From NCBI GenBank assembly GCA_902778995.1, contig CACYZW010000011.1:1-63187 (forward strand): 63,187 nucleotides of DNA, written 5' to 3'. Numbering within the stretch: position 1 is the stretch's first letter; each line of letters begins with the position of its first letter. The stretch is from an uncultured Eubacteriales bacterium. Lineage in GTDB: Bacteria > Bacillota > Clostridia > Christensenellales > Aristaeellaceae. Under the pieces are notes generated by a model. That model saw only the letters and a program-made list of their open reading frames with translations, searched no databases and was not told the DNA's origin. A program made the position numbers and the translations under genes. This document shows, in pieces, positions 44,709 through 53,371 of the stretch.

Positions 44709-45365
44709 TCACCTCTGACCGTATTTATTCATGAAGAAATCGTGCATCGATTCGACGTCTTTGTGATCCAACTGCACCGCCCCCCCGAGAGACAGGGTGC
44801 CGATGTAGACCTGCGCGGTCTTTTCCAGGATGACGGAGGCCAACAGCGCCTTTTCCAGCGTCTCGCCGATGGTTACGGCGCCGTGGTTGGGAATCAGCGC
44901 GCCGGCGCGCCCGCGCATGGCTTCGGCGACTGTCTTTGCCATTTCAATGGTGCCGGGCATCGAATATTCGGCGACGCGGATGTCTCCGCCCAGGATCTGT
45001 ACCTGGTCGTCGCATATCGGAGGAATCGGCTTGCGCGCGCTGGCCATCATCAGGGCATAGGTGGAATGGGTATGTACCACGGCATTGGCTCCCGGGTTTT
45101 TCAACAACAGCTCGGCATGCATGAAGTATTCGATGCTTGGCTTGCGGCTTCCCAGATAGGCATAATCGTGCATGTTCATGATGACCATGTCCTTGGGATC
45201 CAGCGTGTCATAGTTCATGCCGGAGGGCGTGACCACCATATAATCCGCGTCGATCCTTGCCGAAAGGTTTCCCCAGGTACCGGCCACCAGGCCGCTGTGA
45301 TACATCTTTTTGGCCATTTCGCACAGCAGCGTCTGCATTGTCCTTGCGCTCTGTTCGTCCATCAT
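44709..45365 (-). CDS. Class II aldolase/adducin family protein (L-fuculose-phosphate aldolase-like)
   Basis: A 218-residue zinc enzyme. The family motif GNLSARID is followed by VTPSGMNYD; zinc ligands are the two His of HTHSTYA and the later His in PNHGAV. The Glu in SIEYFMHAEL occupies the position of the catalytic acid in fuculose-phosphate aldolase. It would split or epimerise a ketose phosphate made by the FGGY kinase encoded just upstream. Its ATG overlaps the kinase stop by 4 bp, so the two are translated together. Exact substrate unknown. Confidence 0.85.
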   Translation of the reverse strand: MMDEQSARTMQTLLCEMAKKMYHSGLVAGTWGNLSARIDADYMVVTPSGMNYDTLDPKDMVIMNMHDYAYLGSRKPSIEYFMHAELLLKNPGANAVVHTHSTYALMMASARKPIPPICDDQVQILGGDIRVAEYSMPGTIEMAKTVAEAMRGRAGALIPNHGAVTIGETLEKALLASVILEKTAQVYIGTLSLGGAVQLDHKDVESMHDFFMNKYGQR

Positions 45366-46873
45366 ACATCCTCCCTGCCGTTCGGGCTTACCAGTGTGGT
45401 GCGCTTTTTCCAGAAATCCCCCATCGCGTCCTGCAGATCCTTGAACAGCCTGTAGACTTCAAGGTACTTCTCGTGCCGCGCCATGTCCGGCTTGAATTCG
45501 GTTGCCCTTTGATCCTCGAACGCCTCGAAGGACGGCTGTATGCCCAGGGCTACCTCCAGTATTCTCGCCATGCCCAGCGTGCCAAGCTCCTTCGCTTCGA
45601 CCCTGCGGCAGGGCAGGCCGATCATATCGCAGAACATCTGGCAAACCGTCGGGCTGACCGACGCGCCGCCGGACAGGTAGATGTTTTTATACCGCCCCTC
45701 GAATACCTGATAACAATCGTAGAAGGAACAGGCAAGCCCCTCGAAGACGCTGCGCATCATGTGCAGCGTCGTGTGGTTTTGCGTCAGCCCAAAGAAGCCC
45801 GCCGTCGCAAAGGGATTCTTGATGGGAGCGCGTTCGCCGCATATATACGGATGATAAACCAGCCCTTCGCTGCCGATGGGCAGCCGCTCCAACCGCTTTT
45901 CCAGGGCGGGATAGGGCTCGTCCGGGAAGAACAACCCCTTGGTGTAGTCCATCGTCGAAGCGCCGGAGAGGGTCGGAACGACCCGCATATACAGATGGGG
46001 GATGGCGTGATGCACCAGCAGCCCGCGATCCTCGCTGTAGTTGATCTGGTCCTTGGCCAGCGCGATTTCGCAGCAGAGCGTTGTGCCGATGATCGTGCAG
46101 CTGCTGCCCGGACGGGTCACGTCGCTGCCCACGGCAACACCGCAGACATCCACACAGCCCTCGGCGACCTTCGTCCCCTGGGGTATCATGGTCAGCGCGC
46201 TGGCCTCCGGCGTAATCGCGCCGATAATATCGGTGCTCCGCACGATGGGCGGCAGCTTTTCCAGGGCTTCCCCGATACCGGCCAGCTCCAGCAGCTTCGG
46301 GACATAGCGGCCGTTCACATGATCGTAGACGCATGTCGAGGCGTCGCTGTTGTCGGTGCAGATACGGCCCGTGAGCTTATAGTTCAGCCAATCCTTGCAG
46401 TGCAGCGCCCAACGAATCCGGCCATATTCCGAGGGCCGGTTGCGCTTCATCCATGTCAGCAGCGCACACACGGAACCGGCGAAGATTTGGTTGGTGTGGT
46501 TTTCCCGTATGGTTTCACAGATGCCGGGAATGGCTTCAAAGTCGATATCCTTGGAGCGCGTGTCGTTCCACAACAGGGCGTGACCCACCGGCTCGCCGTT
46601 TGCGTCGACAGGCCACATGCCGTCGCCCTGTCCGGTGATGCCCACGCCGATCAGCGCCTGCCAGCATTCCGGATTGCGCCGTGCCAGATCGCGGGTGACT
46701 TCGCAGAGCGCCTGCCAAATCTGGTTCATATCGGCTTCACTGGCACTTGGGAAGGGAGAAAACACGGTTACCGGCCGATTGGCTTCGTCGATCAGCTTGA
46801 AATTGACATCCGTCAGAGTCGCCTTGATGATCGTCGTTCCGCAATCGATGCACAGCAAACAGGGCGTGTTCAC
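45362..46873 (-). CDS. FGGY-family carbohydrate kinase (erythritol/xylulose kinase-like)
   Basis: A 503-residue ATP-dependent sugar or polyol kinase. The N-terminal phosphate-binding motif is CIDCGTTIIKATLTD, the substrate-side motif ITGQGDGMWPVD, and the C-terminal motif LSGGASVSPTVCQM. The QGDGMW stretch recalls erythritol kinases, but xylulokinase-like enzymes are also possible. It phosphorylates the substrate for the aldolase that follows with a 4-bp overlap. The start codon is GTG, with a strong AGGAGGTGA site. A hairpin (46908-46936) lies between it and dhaL. Confidence 0.87.
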   Translation of the reverse strand: MNTPCLLCIDCGTTIIKATLTDVNFKLIDEANRPVTVFSPFPSASEADMNQIWQALCEVTRDLARRNPECWQALIGVGITGQGDGMWPVDANGEPVGHALLWNDTRSKDIDFEAIPGICETIRENHTNQIFAGSVCALLTWMKRNRPSEYGRIRWALHCKDWLNYKLTGRICTDNSDASTCVYDHVNGRYVPKLLELAGIGEALEKLPPIVRSTDIIGAITPEASALTMIPQGTKVAEGCVDVCGVAVGSDVTRPGSSCTIIGTTLCCEIALAKDQINYSEDRGLLVHHAIPHLYMRVVPTLSGASTMDYTKGLFFPDEPYPALEKRLERLPIGSEGLVYHPYICGERAPIKNPFATAGFFGLTQNHTTLHMMRSVFEGLACSFYDCYQVFEGRYKNIYLSGGASVSPTVCQMFCDMIGLPCRRVEAKELGTLGMARILEVALGIQPSFEAFEDQRATEFKPDMARHEKYLEVYRLFKDLQDAMGDFWKKRTTLVSPNGREDV

Positions 46874-46907
46874 ACAATCACCTCCTGATACATACTCGGG
46901 TCGGCGC

Positions 46908-46936
46908 GATATCGCAGCATCGATACGCGCCGACCC
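46908..46936 (-). promoter_or_regulatory. Hairpin between dhaL and the FGGY kinase gene
   Basis: A perfect 11-bp GC stem (46908-46918 with 46926-46936) stands 35 bp before the GTG start of the kinase gene. It lacks a T-tract, so it probably guides mRNA processing or lowers expression of downstream genes. Confidence 0.6.
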
Positions 46937-46946
46937 AAATATCCGA

Positions 46947-47582
46947 CTAAATCAACTCGATCATGGCATCGGCCATGGTTTGCAGGATCAGGTTACAGCT
47001 GGTCGCGCCGGCATCCAGCACGCCCCTGGATCGTTCGCCCAGTCGGCTCGCGCGCCCGATCTTTGCCACCAAATCCTTGGTGGAGCGCCAGCCTTCATCA
47101 GAGGCCTTCTTCATGTCCTCCAGGCAGCCGGCGAAATCCTTGTCTGCCGCCAGCGCCTTTTTATAGGCCTCGTCTGCGGGGATCAGCACGTCCATCAGCG
47201 TCTTGTCGCCCACCTTCGCATTGCCAAGCTCTGAAATGCCCGCCACGGCGTCGGACAGCATCCTGCCGTAAACCTCGCGCGTGATCACTTCCTCGCCTTT
47301 GCTTGCCCGGGCCATCTTGCTGAACAAGGTGCCGTACAGAGGGCCCATGGATCCGCCGATTTCCATCATCAGAACGCGGCCGAGGGTCTTGAGCGCCTCG
47401 CTCATGTTCATGCCGTCCTCGAGGCGCTCCTGGCACATGGTGAAGCCCTTGTTCATATTGATGCCGTGGTCGCCGTCGCCGATCAGCCCGTCGATATCCG
47501 AAAGGTATTCCTTGTTGGCCTGGATCGTCGCGATCAGCTTTTCAACGATCACCCGACCGTCTTTGTTCAAAAATCCGCTCAT
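46947..47582 (-). CDS. dhaL: Dihydroxyacetone kinase subunit DhaL (ADP/ATP-binding)
   Basis: A 211-residue helical-barrel protein that carries the nucleotide and transfers phosphate to the substrate on DhaK. Magnesium/nucleotide motifs are IGDGDHGINMNKGF and GGSMGPLYGTLF, and the end has RSRGVLDAGATS. Length is normal. It starts 14 bp after dhaK. In the PTS-linked system DhaL is recharged by DhaM, for which no gene is seen in the window, so it may use ATP or a DhaM encoded elsewhere. Confidence 0.92.
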   Translation of the reverse strand: MSGFLNKDGRVIVEKLIATIQANKEYLSDIDGLIGDGDHGINMNKGFTMCQERLEDGMNMSEALKTLGRVLMMEIGGSMGPLYGTLFSKMARASKGEEVITREVYGRMLSDAVAGISELGNAKVGDKTLMDVLIPADEAYKKALAADKDFAGCLEDMKKASDEGWRSTKDLVAKIGRASRLGERSRGVLDAGATSCNLILQTMADAMIELI

Positions 47583-47596
47583 TTCAGCCCTTCCTT

Positions 47597-48595
47597 TCAG
47601 GTGACCGTCAAGCCCATGGTTTCGCAGGGCGTGTCGAGCAGCTCCTTAAGCTCATCGTCGAGCTTCATCGCGGTGAACGTCGCGCCCATCATCTCAAGGG
47701 AAGTGAAATAGTTGCCGACAAATGCCTTGTACACCTTGATGCCCTTTTCGCTGAGGAGCTCTTCGATCCTGTTATAAAGTATGTAGAGCTCCATCACCGG
47801 TGTCGCGCCAAGGCCCGATATGATCACGGCCAGCTCGTCGCCCTCGACAAAGGGCATGTCGGGCACCACGATGTCCACCATGGTCTTCGCCATTTCATCC
47901 GCGGTCTTCAATTCGCTGACTTCCACGCCGGGCTCCCCGTGATGGCCGATGCCGACTTCCATTGTGCCGGGCTTGATTTCAAAGTTGGGATGCCCCACGG
48001 CTGGAATGGTGCAGGGGGTGAGACCAATGCCCACGGAGCGCGTGTTGTCGATGGCTTTCTGGGCCGCCGCAATGACCTCGTCCAGCGTGCCGCCCTTCGC
48101 CGCCTTCGCGCCGCCGATTTTCCACATCAGCACCTCGCCGGCAACGCCACGCCTTTTCTCGGGCTCGGTCTTGGGCGCGGAGGCCACGTCGTCGTTGGCG
48201 ACGACCTTCTTGACCACGATATCGTCCTCTTCAGCCAGCTCGATGGCCATCCGGACGTTCATGTTGTCGCCGGCATAGTTGCCGTAAAGGCAGGCCACGC
48301 CCGCGCCGCCGTCGGCCTCGCGGAAGGCGTCGTAGAAGGCCTTTGCCGTTGGAGACGAAAAGATTTCACCCACTGCGATGGCGTCGCACATGTTCTTGCC
48401 ACAGTAACCGATGAAGGCGGGCTTGTGGCCGGAGCCGCCGCCGGTGACCACGCCGACGCGGCCCTTTTCGCCGGCCCACTTGCTCTTCAGCACGCGGGGA
48501 TTTTTTGTCGGCTTGACCAGATCGGAATGCGCTTTGACAAAGCCCTTGAGCATATCCTCCACAACCATATCGGGGATGTTGATTATTCTCTGCAT
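47597..48595 (-). CDS. dhaK: Dihydroxyacetone kinase-type subunit DhaK (substrate-binding)
   Basis: A 332-residue subunit that binds short ketoses covalently. His219 in GHHGEPG is the residue that forms the hemiaminal, and GGGSGHKPAFIGYCG holds the other catalytic His. The latter motif differs from the usual GSGHEPAHAGYVG. Similar changes occur, as far as I recall, in DhaK proteins of polyol loci that act on erythrulose rather than dihydroxyacetone. Its neighbours, RpiB and the tetritol-type dehydrogenase, fit that. AGGAGG lies next to a repeated 9-mer in the leader (48607-48674). Confident of family, not of substrate. Confidence 0.9.
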   Translation of the reverse strand: MQRIINIPDMVVEDMLKGFVKAHSDLVKPTKNPRVLKSKWAGEKGRVGVVTGGGSGHKPAFIGYCGKNMCDAIAVGEIFSSPTAKAFYDAFREADGGAGVACLYGNYAGDNMNVRMAIELAEEDDIVVKKVVANDDVASAPKTEPEKRRGVAGEVLMWKIGGAKAAKGGTLDEVIAAAQKAIDNTRSVGIGLTPCTIPAVGHPNFEIKPGTMEVGIGHHGEPGVEVSELKTADEMAKTMVDIVVPDMPFVEGDELAVIISGLGATPVMELYILYNRIEELLSEKGIKVYKAFVGNYFTSLEMMGATFTAMKLDDELKELLDTPCETMGLTVT

Positions 48596-48606
48596 ATTAA
48601 CCTCCT

Positions 48607-48674
48607 GAAGCGCTGAATAAATCCCTTGTTCACAAGGATGAAGCGCTGCCCGACAGCTGCGGGATCAGCGCTTC
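48607..48674 (-). promoter_or_regulatory. Alternative hairpin arms before dhaK
   Basis: In the minus-strand transcript the 9-mer GAAGCGCTG (48674-48666) can pair with either of two identical copies of CAGCGCTTC (48648-48640 or 48615-48607). The second copy touches the AGGAGG ribosome site of dhaK. The two structures exclude each other, which suggests control of dhaK translation. Confidence 0.55.
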
Positions 48675-48684
48675 TCTGTCGAAA

Positions 48685-49128
48685 TCACTTGCGATTCGTC
48701 TTGTCGTACTCCTGATACGCAGCTACCTTCGGCGCCGAACTGCTGTTTGGGTCAAATGTCAGGGACAAAAAGACCTTCAGCAGCTCCTGCGCCAGTTTAT
48801 CGCCTATGGTGAATGCGCCAAGGCATGCGATATTCGCGTTGTTGCTGAGGATCGCCCTTTGGGCCGAGTAGACATCCGTCAGCAGGGCGGCATAAGCGCC
48901 CCTGACCTTGTTGGCGGCGATACTCATCCCCAGCCCGGTTCCACAAACCAGCACGCCCTTGTCTGCCTTTCCCGCGGCCACCGCTTCCGCCACCTGAAAT
49001 GCGGTATGCCCATAGATCGGGTCGTCGCTGCCCATGTCGACACACTCATGGCCCAATTTTTCAGCCGTGGCCATCAGACTCTTCTTCAGTTCCGCCGCGT
49101 TGGGGTCGCATCCAAACAGAAGCTTCAT
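48685..49128 (-). CDS. RpiB/LacAB-family sugar-phosphate isomerase
   Basis: A 147-residue isomerase of the ribose-5-phosphate isomerase B family. The active-site loop VCGTGLGMSIAANK has Cys62 and Thr64. The N-terminal motif is GCDPNAAELK where RpiB has SDHAG, so the usual His is missing. Relatives of this type convert D-erythrulose 4-phosphate to D-erythrose 4-phosphate in tetritol pathways. Between a tetritol-type dehydrogenase and dhaK it fits that step well (inference). AAGGAGG precedes the ATG. Confidence 0.87.
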   Translation of the reverse strand: MKLLFGCDPNAAELKKSLMATAEKLGHECVDMGSDDPIYGHTAFQVAEAVAAGKADKGVLVCGTGLGMSIAANKVRGAYAALLTDVYSAQRAILSNNANIACLGAFTIGDKLAQELLKVFLSLTFDPNSSSAPKVAAYQEYDKTNRK

Positions 49129-49139
49129 ATTGGCCTCCT

Positions 49140-50219
49140 TTACGGGATCAGAGCCACCTTGAAGGAATTATCCTTGCCCGTGGCCGCGTATTCAAAGCCG
49201 GTCTGCCACTGCTCCAACGGGAACTTATGGGACACGACGCCATCGGTGGGCATGGTGCCGTCGCCGATCCACTGGATCACGGAATCGTAGCTGTAGGGGC
49301 TCAGGTGGACGCCCAGCAAATCCAGCTCCTTGCGGTCGGAAATGATGGACCAGTCGACCGTGACCGGAGAGCCGAACACGGAGAACTCCACGAAGCGCCC
49401 CATCTTGCGGATCATGTCGAGACCCTGCTGCACGCTGGAGGGATGCCCGCTGGCTTCGATGTAGATGTCGCAGCCGTATCCGCCGGTGAGGTCCTTGACC
49501 TTCTTGACCACATCCTCCTTGCCGGGGTTCATGACCATATCCGCGCCGAAGGCCTTCGCCTTCGCCAGGCGCACGTCGTTCATGTCAAGCGCGATCAACA
49601 GCTTGGGATTGCGCTTGCGCAGGCCGCCCACCATGCCCAGGCCCAGGGTGCCGACGCCGGAGAGCACGACCACGTCTTCGTTGGTGGGCGCGGCGCGATC
49701 CACGCAGTGCTTGGAGCAACTGTAGGGCTCGATCAGCAGCGCCTGTTCGATGGGCATGTCATCCGGCACCTTGTAGGGGCGGGCTTCCTTCGTAATGCGC
49801 ACATACTCGGCCATGCCGCCGTTGACGTTGTTCTGGAAGCCGAACAGGTCGTGCTTTTCGCACATCCAGTAGCGGCCGGACTTGCAGAACATGCACTTGC
49901 CGCAGGGCACGATCTGTTCGGGGCAGATCCTGTCGCCGATTTTCCAGTCGCCTTCGACGTTGGGGCCGATCTCGACGACCTTGCCGACAAATTCATGGCC
50001 CGGGATCACGGGCTCCTTGATGTATTTTGCCTGGCCGTCCAGACCCCAGAAGGAGGGCGCGCCGTGGAGGGCCTTGACGTCGCCCGCACAGATGCCGCAG
50101 GCCTCGACCTTGAGGATCATTTCGCCTTCGCCGGCGCGGGGCGTTTCCACCTGCTCCAGCCTGTAGTCGCCGGGCGCATAGGCCACCAGGGCCTTCATCG
50201 TCTTCGGGATATTACTCAT
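49140..50219 (-). CDS. Zinc-dependent polyol dehydrogenase, erythritol/L-threitol dehydrogenase type (copy 2)
   Basis: A 359-residue medium-chain dehydrogenase, clearly paralogous to the product of 42540-43622 over its whole length. It has GICAGDVKALHGAPSFWG, PGHEF, the structural zinc loop CGKCMFCKSGRYWMC and the NAD motif GVGTLGLGM. The HGAPxFWG stretch is typical of erythritol/L-threitol dehydrogenases. I chose the ATG at 50219, which gives MSNIPKTMKALV like its paralogue and has AGGAGG 9 nt upstream; the ATG at 50225 is too close to it. It is the first catabolic gene after the transporter. Confidence 0.87.
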   Translation of the reverse strand: MSNIPKTMKALVAYAPGDYRLEQVETPRAGEGEMILKVEACGICAGDVKALHGAPSFWGLDGQAKYIKEPVIPGHEFVGKVVEIGPNVEGDWKIGDRICPEQIVPCGKCMFCKSGRYWMCEKHDLFGFQNNVNGGMAEYVRITKEARPYKVPDDMPIEQALLIEPYSCSKHCVDRAAPTNEDVVVLSGVGTLGLGMVGGLRKRNPKLLIALDMNDVRLAKAKAFGADMVMNPGKEDVVKKVKDLTGGYGCDIYIEASGHPSSVQQGLDMIRKMGRFVEFSVFGSPVTVDWSIISDRKELDLLGVHLSPYSYDSVIQWIGDGTMPTDGVVSHKFPLEQWQTGFEYAATGKDNSFKVALIP

Positions 50220-50252
50220 GCTCATATACCTCCTGTTGTGAAATGTCGCAGA

Positions 50253-51374
50253 TTACTGACCGGAACGGATGCGATCGCCGGTCTCTATGTCAAACAGGTG
50301 TGTCTTTTCACCGTTGACCTCGAGGCGAATGACGTCTCCCTGCCTGTAGCGGGTCTCGTCCTCGGTGATCAGCATCATCAGATTGTCGCCCACGCGCACG
50401 CCGATACGGCGCTCGTCGCCCAGGTTCTCAAACATGGCGACGCGCTCCGGCGTGCCCTTGGAATCGGCGCCGCCGATGTAAAGATCCATCGGGCGAACGC
50501 CCATCTTGACAAGCATGCCGTCGGAAACCTTGTTGTAGTAGCGCCTCGGTACCAGTATGCGCAGGTTGCTCTCTTCGAACGTGAAGAAGAATTCTCCCTC
50601 GTGCTTGATGACCTTGGTTTTGAGGATATTCATCGGCGGTTCACCTATGAAGGCGGCGACGAATTCGTTGACGGGATCGTCGTAGACCTCCATGGGCGTG
50701 CCAAACTGCTGCAGCACACCCAGATCCATGATGGCGATGCGGTCGGCAAGGCTCATGGCCTCCAGCTGATCGTGGGTGACGTACACCGAGGTGCACTCGA
50801 TCTCATTGTGCAGGCGTTTGATCTCCACGCGCATGGCCTGCCGCATCTTGCCGTCCAAATGGGAGAGGGGCTCGTCCATCAGCAGCAGCTCCGGGCGGCG
50901 CACGATGGCGCGGGCGATGTTGACGCGCTGCTTCTGGCCGCCGGAGAGCTTGACCGGCATCATGTTCAGCAGCTCTTCGCAGCGCAGCAGCTTTGCGATC
51001 TCGCGGACGCGGCGGTCTATTTCGGCCTTATCCACCTTCTTGGCCCTCAGGTTGAACGCGATGTTTTCATACACCGTCAGCGGCGGATACATCGCATAAT
51101 CCTCAAAAGCCAGGCCGATATGGCGATCCTTTGGGTGGAGATTGTTCACCAGGCGGTCACCGATAAAGATTTCGCCCTTGGTGATGTCCTCCAGGCCCGC
51201 AATCATGCGCAGGGTCGTCGTTTTGCCACAGCCGGAGGGGCCCAAAAGCGCCACGAATTCACCGTCCCGGCAATCCAGGTTCAGGTCGTTTACGGCAAAG
51301 TTGTTTACCGTCTTGTGCTTCTTGCCGCTGTTGTCATAGCGCTTATAAAGATTCTTGAGCGTCAGTTTTGCCAT
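50253..51374 (-). CDS. Carbohydrate ABC transporter ATPase (MsmK/UgpC type, second of two)
   Basis: A 373-residue ATPase. Walker A is GPSGCGKTT, the signature LSGGQKQRV, Walker B LLLMDEPLSHLD and the switch His is in VYVTHDQLEAM. A C-terminal OB-type regulatory domain (about 240-370) is present. It powers import together with the ATPase encoded 2 bp upstream. The two differ enough to form a heterodimer, as in glycerol transporters with two ATPases (GlpS/GlpT). Confidence 0.93.
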   Translation of the reverse strand: MAKLTLKNLYKRYDNSGKKHKTVNNFAVNDLNLDCRDGEFVALLGPSGCGKTTTLRMIAGLEDITKGEIFIGDRLVNNLHPKDRHIGLAFEDYAMYPPLTVYENIAFNLRAKKVDKAEIDRRVREIAKLLRCEELLNMMPVKLSGGQKQRVNIARAIVRRPELLLMDEPLSHLDGKMRQAMRVEIKRLHNEIECTSVYVTHDQLEAMSLADRIAIMDLGVLQQFGTPMEVYDDPVNEFVAAFIGEPPMNILKTKVIKHEGEFFFTFEESNLRILVPRRYYNKVSDGMLVKMGVRPMDLYIGGADSKGTPERVAMFENLGDERRIGVRVGDNLMMLITEDETRYRQGDVIRLEVNGEKTHLFDIETGDRIRSGQ

Positions 51375-51376
51375 GC

Positions 51377-52540
51377 TTACGCCTCCTTTGCCTGGGCCGC
51401 AGCCAGTTCGCGGATCGCCGCCTCGTCGAAGCGCCCGATGTACTCGGTGGATCCGGCATCGAAGAAGATGGCGCGGTCAATATCGAAGGTGACATAGACA
51501 TCCTGATCCAGATTGACCGGCAGGCCGTTCGGCGCGATCATGCGCAGATGAGTGTCGCCAATCTGAGCCGTCAGCACAGACTTGTTGCCGATGGTTTCAA
51601 AGGCGTAGACCGTTCCCCTGATGGCGCCTTCCACAGGCTCGAAGTGATAGTGGGCGTTCTGGGGGCGGATGCCCATGTGAATGTCCGCGCGGGAAAGCTT
51701 CTCGAAGCGATCGAAGAGCGCGTTGTTGGCCGGCATGAACATCCTGTGCTCAGGCGCCTCGTCCCAAACAACGCTGTAGCCGCCATCCCCCTTGACAAGC
51801 CTGCAGGAGAGCAGATTGATTTCAGGGTCGCCCATCAGCTGCGCGACGAATTCATTGCACGGCATGTAATAAATCTCATCGCCGGTGCCCAGCTGGACGA
51901 TCTCGCCGTTGTTGATGATGGCGATGCGGTCGCCCAGGCTCATGGCCTCCATAAAATCGTGGGTTACGTAGATCGAGGTCGTGGCGAAGGCAGCCTGCAT
52001 CTCCTTCAGCTCGCTGCGCATGTGGTTGCGCAGCTTGGCGTCCAGGTGGGCCAGGGGCTCGTCCATCAGGAATACGTTGGGCTCACGCACCAGGGCCCGC
52101 CCCAGCGCCACGCGCTGGCGCTGTCCGTTGGACAGCTGGCTGGGCAAGCGCTCGAGGAGCATCTCGATTTTCATCAGTGCGGCCACGCGCTGAACGGCGT
52201 CCTTGATGTAGCCCTCATCCTTTTTATAGCGCGGTGACCGCAGCGGGGAAGCAATATTGTCGTAGACGGTCATGTGCGGGTACAGCGCGTAGTTTTCGAA
52301 CACCATGGCCACATTTCGTTCGGCAGGGTCCACCTGATTGACGATCTGGCCGCCAATTTTCACCATGCCCTCCTCCGGAATCTGTATGCCGGCGATGTTG
52401 TTCAACAGCGTCGTCTTGCCTGCGCCCGCCGGACCGAACAGGACGAAGAATTCCTTGTCATGGACTTCCAACGTCACGTTGTTCAGTGCGGTGGTCTTGC
52501 CAAAGCGCTTGGTGACGCCAATCAGTTCAATCTTTGCCAT
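51377..52540 (-). CDS. Carbohydrate ABC transporter ATPase (MsmK/UgpC type, first of two)
   Basis: A 387-residue ATPase. Walker A is GPAGAGKTT, the signature LSNGQRQRV, Walker B VFLMDEPLAHLD, and the switch His is in IYVTHDFMEAM. The signature has Asn where its partner has Gly, so the two ATP sites may not be equal. The C-terminal regulatory domain is present. It follows the permease by 9 bp. Together with the next ATPase it likely drives uptake of a polyol. Confidence 0.93.
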   Translation of the reverse strand: MAKIELIGVTKRFGKTTALNNVTLEVHDKEFFVLFGPAGAGKTTLLNNIAGIQIPEEGMVKIGGQIVNQVDPAERNVAMVFENYALYPHMTVYDNIASPLRSPRYKKDEGYIKDAVQRVAALMKIEMLLERLPSQLSNGQRQRVALGRALVREPNVFLMDEPLAHLDAKLRNHMRSELKEMQAAFATTSIYVTHDFMEAMSLGDRIAIINNGEIVQLGTGDEIYYMPCNEFVAQLMGDPEINLLSCRLVKGDGGYSVVWDEAPEHRMFMPANNALFDRFEKLSRADIHMGIRPQNAHYHFEPVEGAIRGTVYAFETIGNKSVLTAQIGDTHLRMIAPNGLPVNLDQDVYVTFDIDRAIFFDAGSTEYIGRFDEAAIRELAAAQAKEA

Positions 52541-52549
52541 ACAATCACC

Positions 52550-53371
52550 TTAACCCTTCACGGCGCCAAAGCTCAAGCCGCGCACGAGATGCTTCTGAAT
52601 GCAAATGGCGAAGATGATGGACGGCAGCGCTGAGAAGGTTGCCGCGACAGCCATCTGGCCATAATGCACGGTGTTTTGGGCCAGGTACTTGGTCGCCGCA
52701 ACCGTGATCGGCTCAATCTTGATGCCGGCCAGAAGCAGCGGGAAAGTGAAGCTGTTCCATGCGAAGATGAAGCACAGCAGCGCCGAGGCAACCAGGCCGG
52801 GCCGGATCAGCGGCACCAGTATTTTGAAAAATATCTGCCACCACGAGTAGCCGTCCACCTGAGCGGCGTGTTCGATCTCGACGGAAATGTCTTCAAAGTA
52901 TCCGCGCACCACCCAGATGATCAACGGCATGGAGATCAGCTGGTAGACCCAGATCAGGCCGAAGTAGGTGTCATACAGGCCGAGCTTGTCGTAGATCATG
53001 TAGAGCGGCAGCACGACCAGGATCTCCGGCGCAAACTTAAAGGAGAGGATCTGGAAGGCGATGTCCTCCTTCTTCTTGAAGTTGTAGCGCGCCAGGGCAT
53101 AGGCCGCCGGAACGCCGGCGAGCACGGAGATGATCACCGCGCCGCCCGCCACGATGATCGAATCCTTGATGTAGCGGAAGTAGTCCGTCTTCAGCAGTAC
53201 TTCCTCGTAGTTGACCAGCGTGGGATGGAACACAAACGTTGTGGTCAGCATTTCCGCGTCCGACTTGAAGGTAAGTAAAACCATCCAAAGCAGCGGAAAC
53301 AGCGCGAATATGGCGTAAATTGCCAAGCCTGCGTTTTTCAGGATGGAATAGAGTCTCTTTTGCGCCGTCAT
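52550..53371 (-). CDS. Carbohydrate ABC transporter permease (MalG type)
   Basis: A 273-residue integral membrane protein with six membrane segments. The EAA loop that couples to the ATPase is near residues 186-205 (EHAAQVDGYSWWQIFFKI). It ends in SFGAVKG, as many MalG-type permeases do. Its ATG overlaps the stop of the partner permease by 4 bp. It forms the channel with that partner. Confidence 0.93.
   Translation of the reverse strand: MTAQKRLYSILKNAGLAIYAIFALFPLLWMVLLTFKSDAEMLTTTFVFHPTLVNYEEVLLKTDYFRYIKDSIIVAGGAVIISVLAGVPAAYALARYNFKKKEDIAFQILSFKFAPEILVVLPLYMIYDKLGLYDTYFGLIWVYQLISMPLIIWVVRGYFEDISVEIEHAAQVDGYSWWQIFFKILVPLIRPGLVASALLCFIFAWNSFTFPLLLAGIKIEPITVAATKYLAQNTVHYGQMAVAATFSALPSIIFAICIQKHLVRGLSFGAVKG

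Noticed and set aside
48999-51497. 832-codon plus-strand frame across the dehydrogenase and ATPase genes
   Set aside because: It covers parts of several well-identified minus-strand genes and is a shadow of them.
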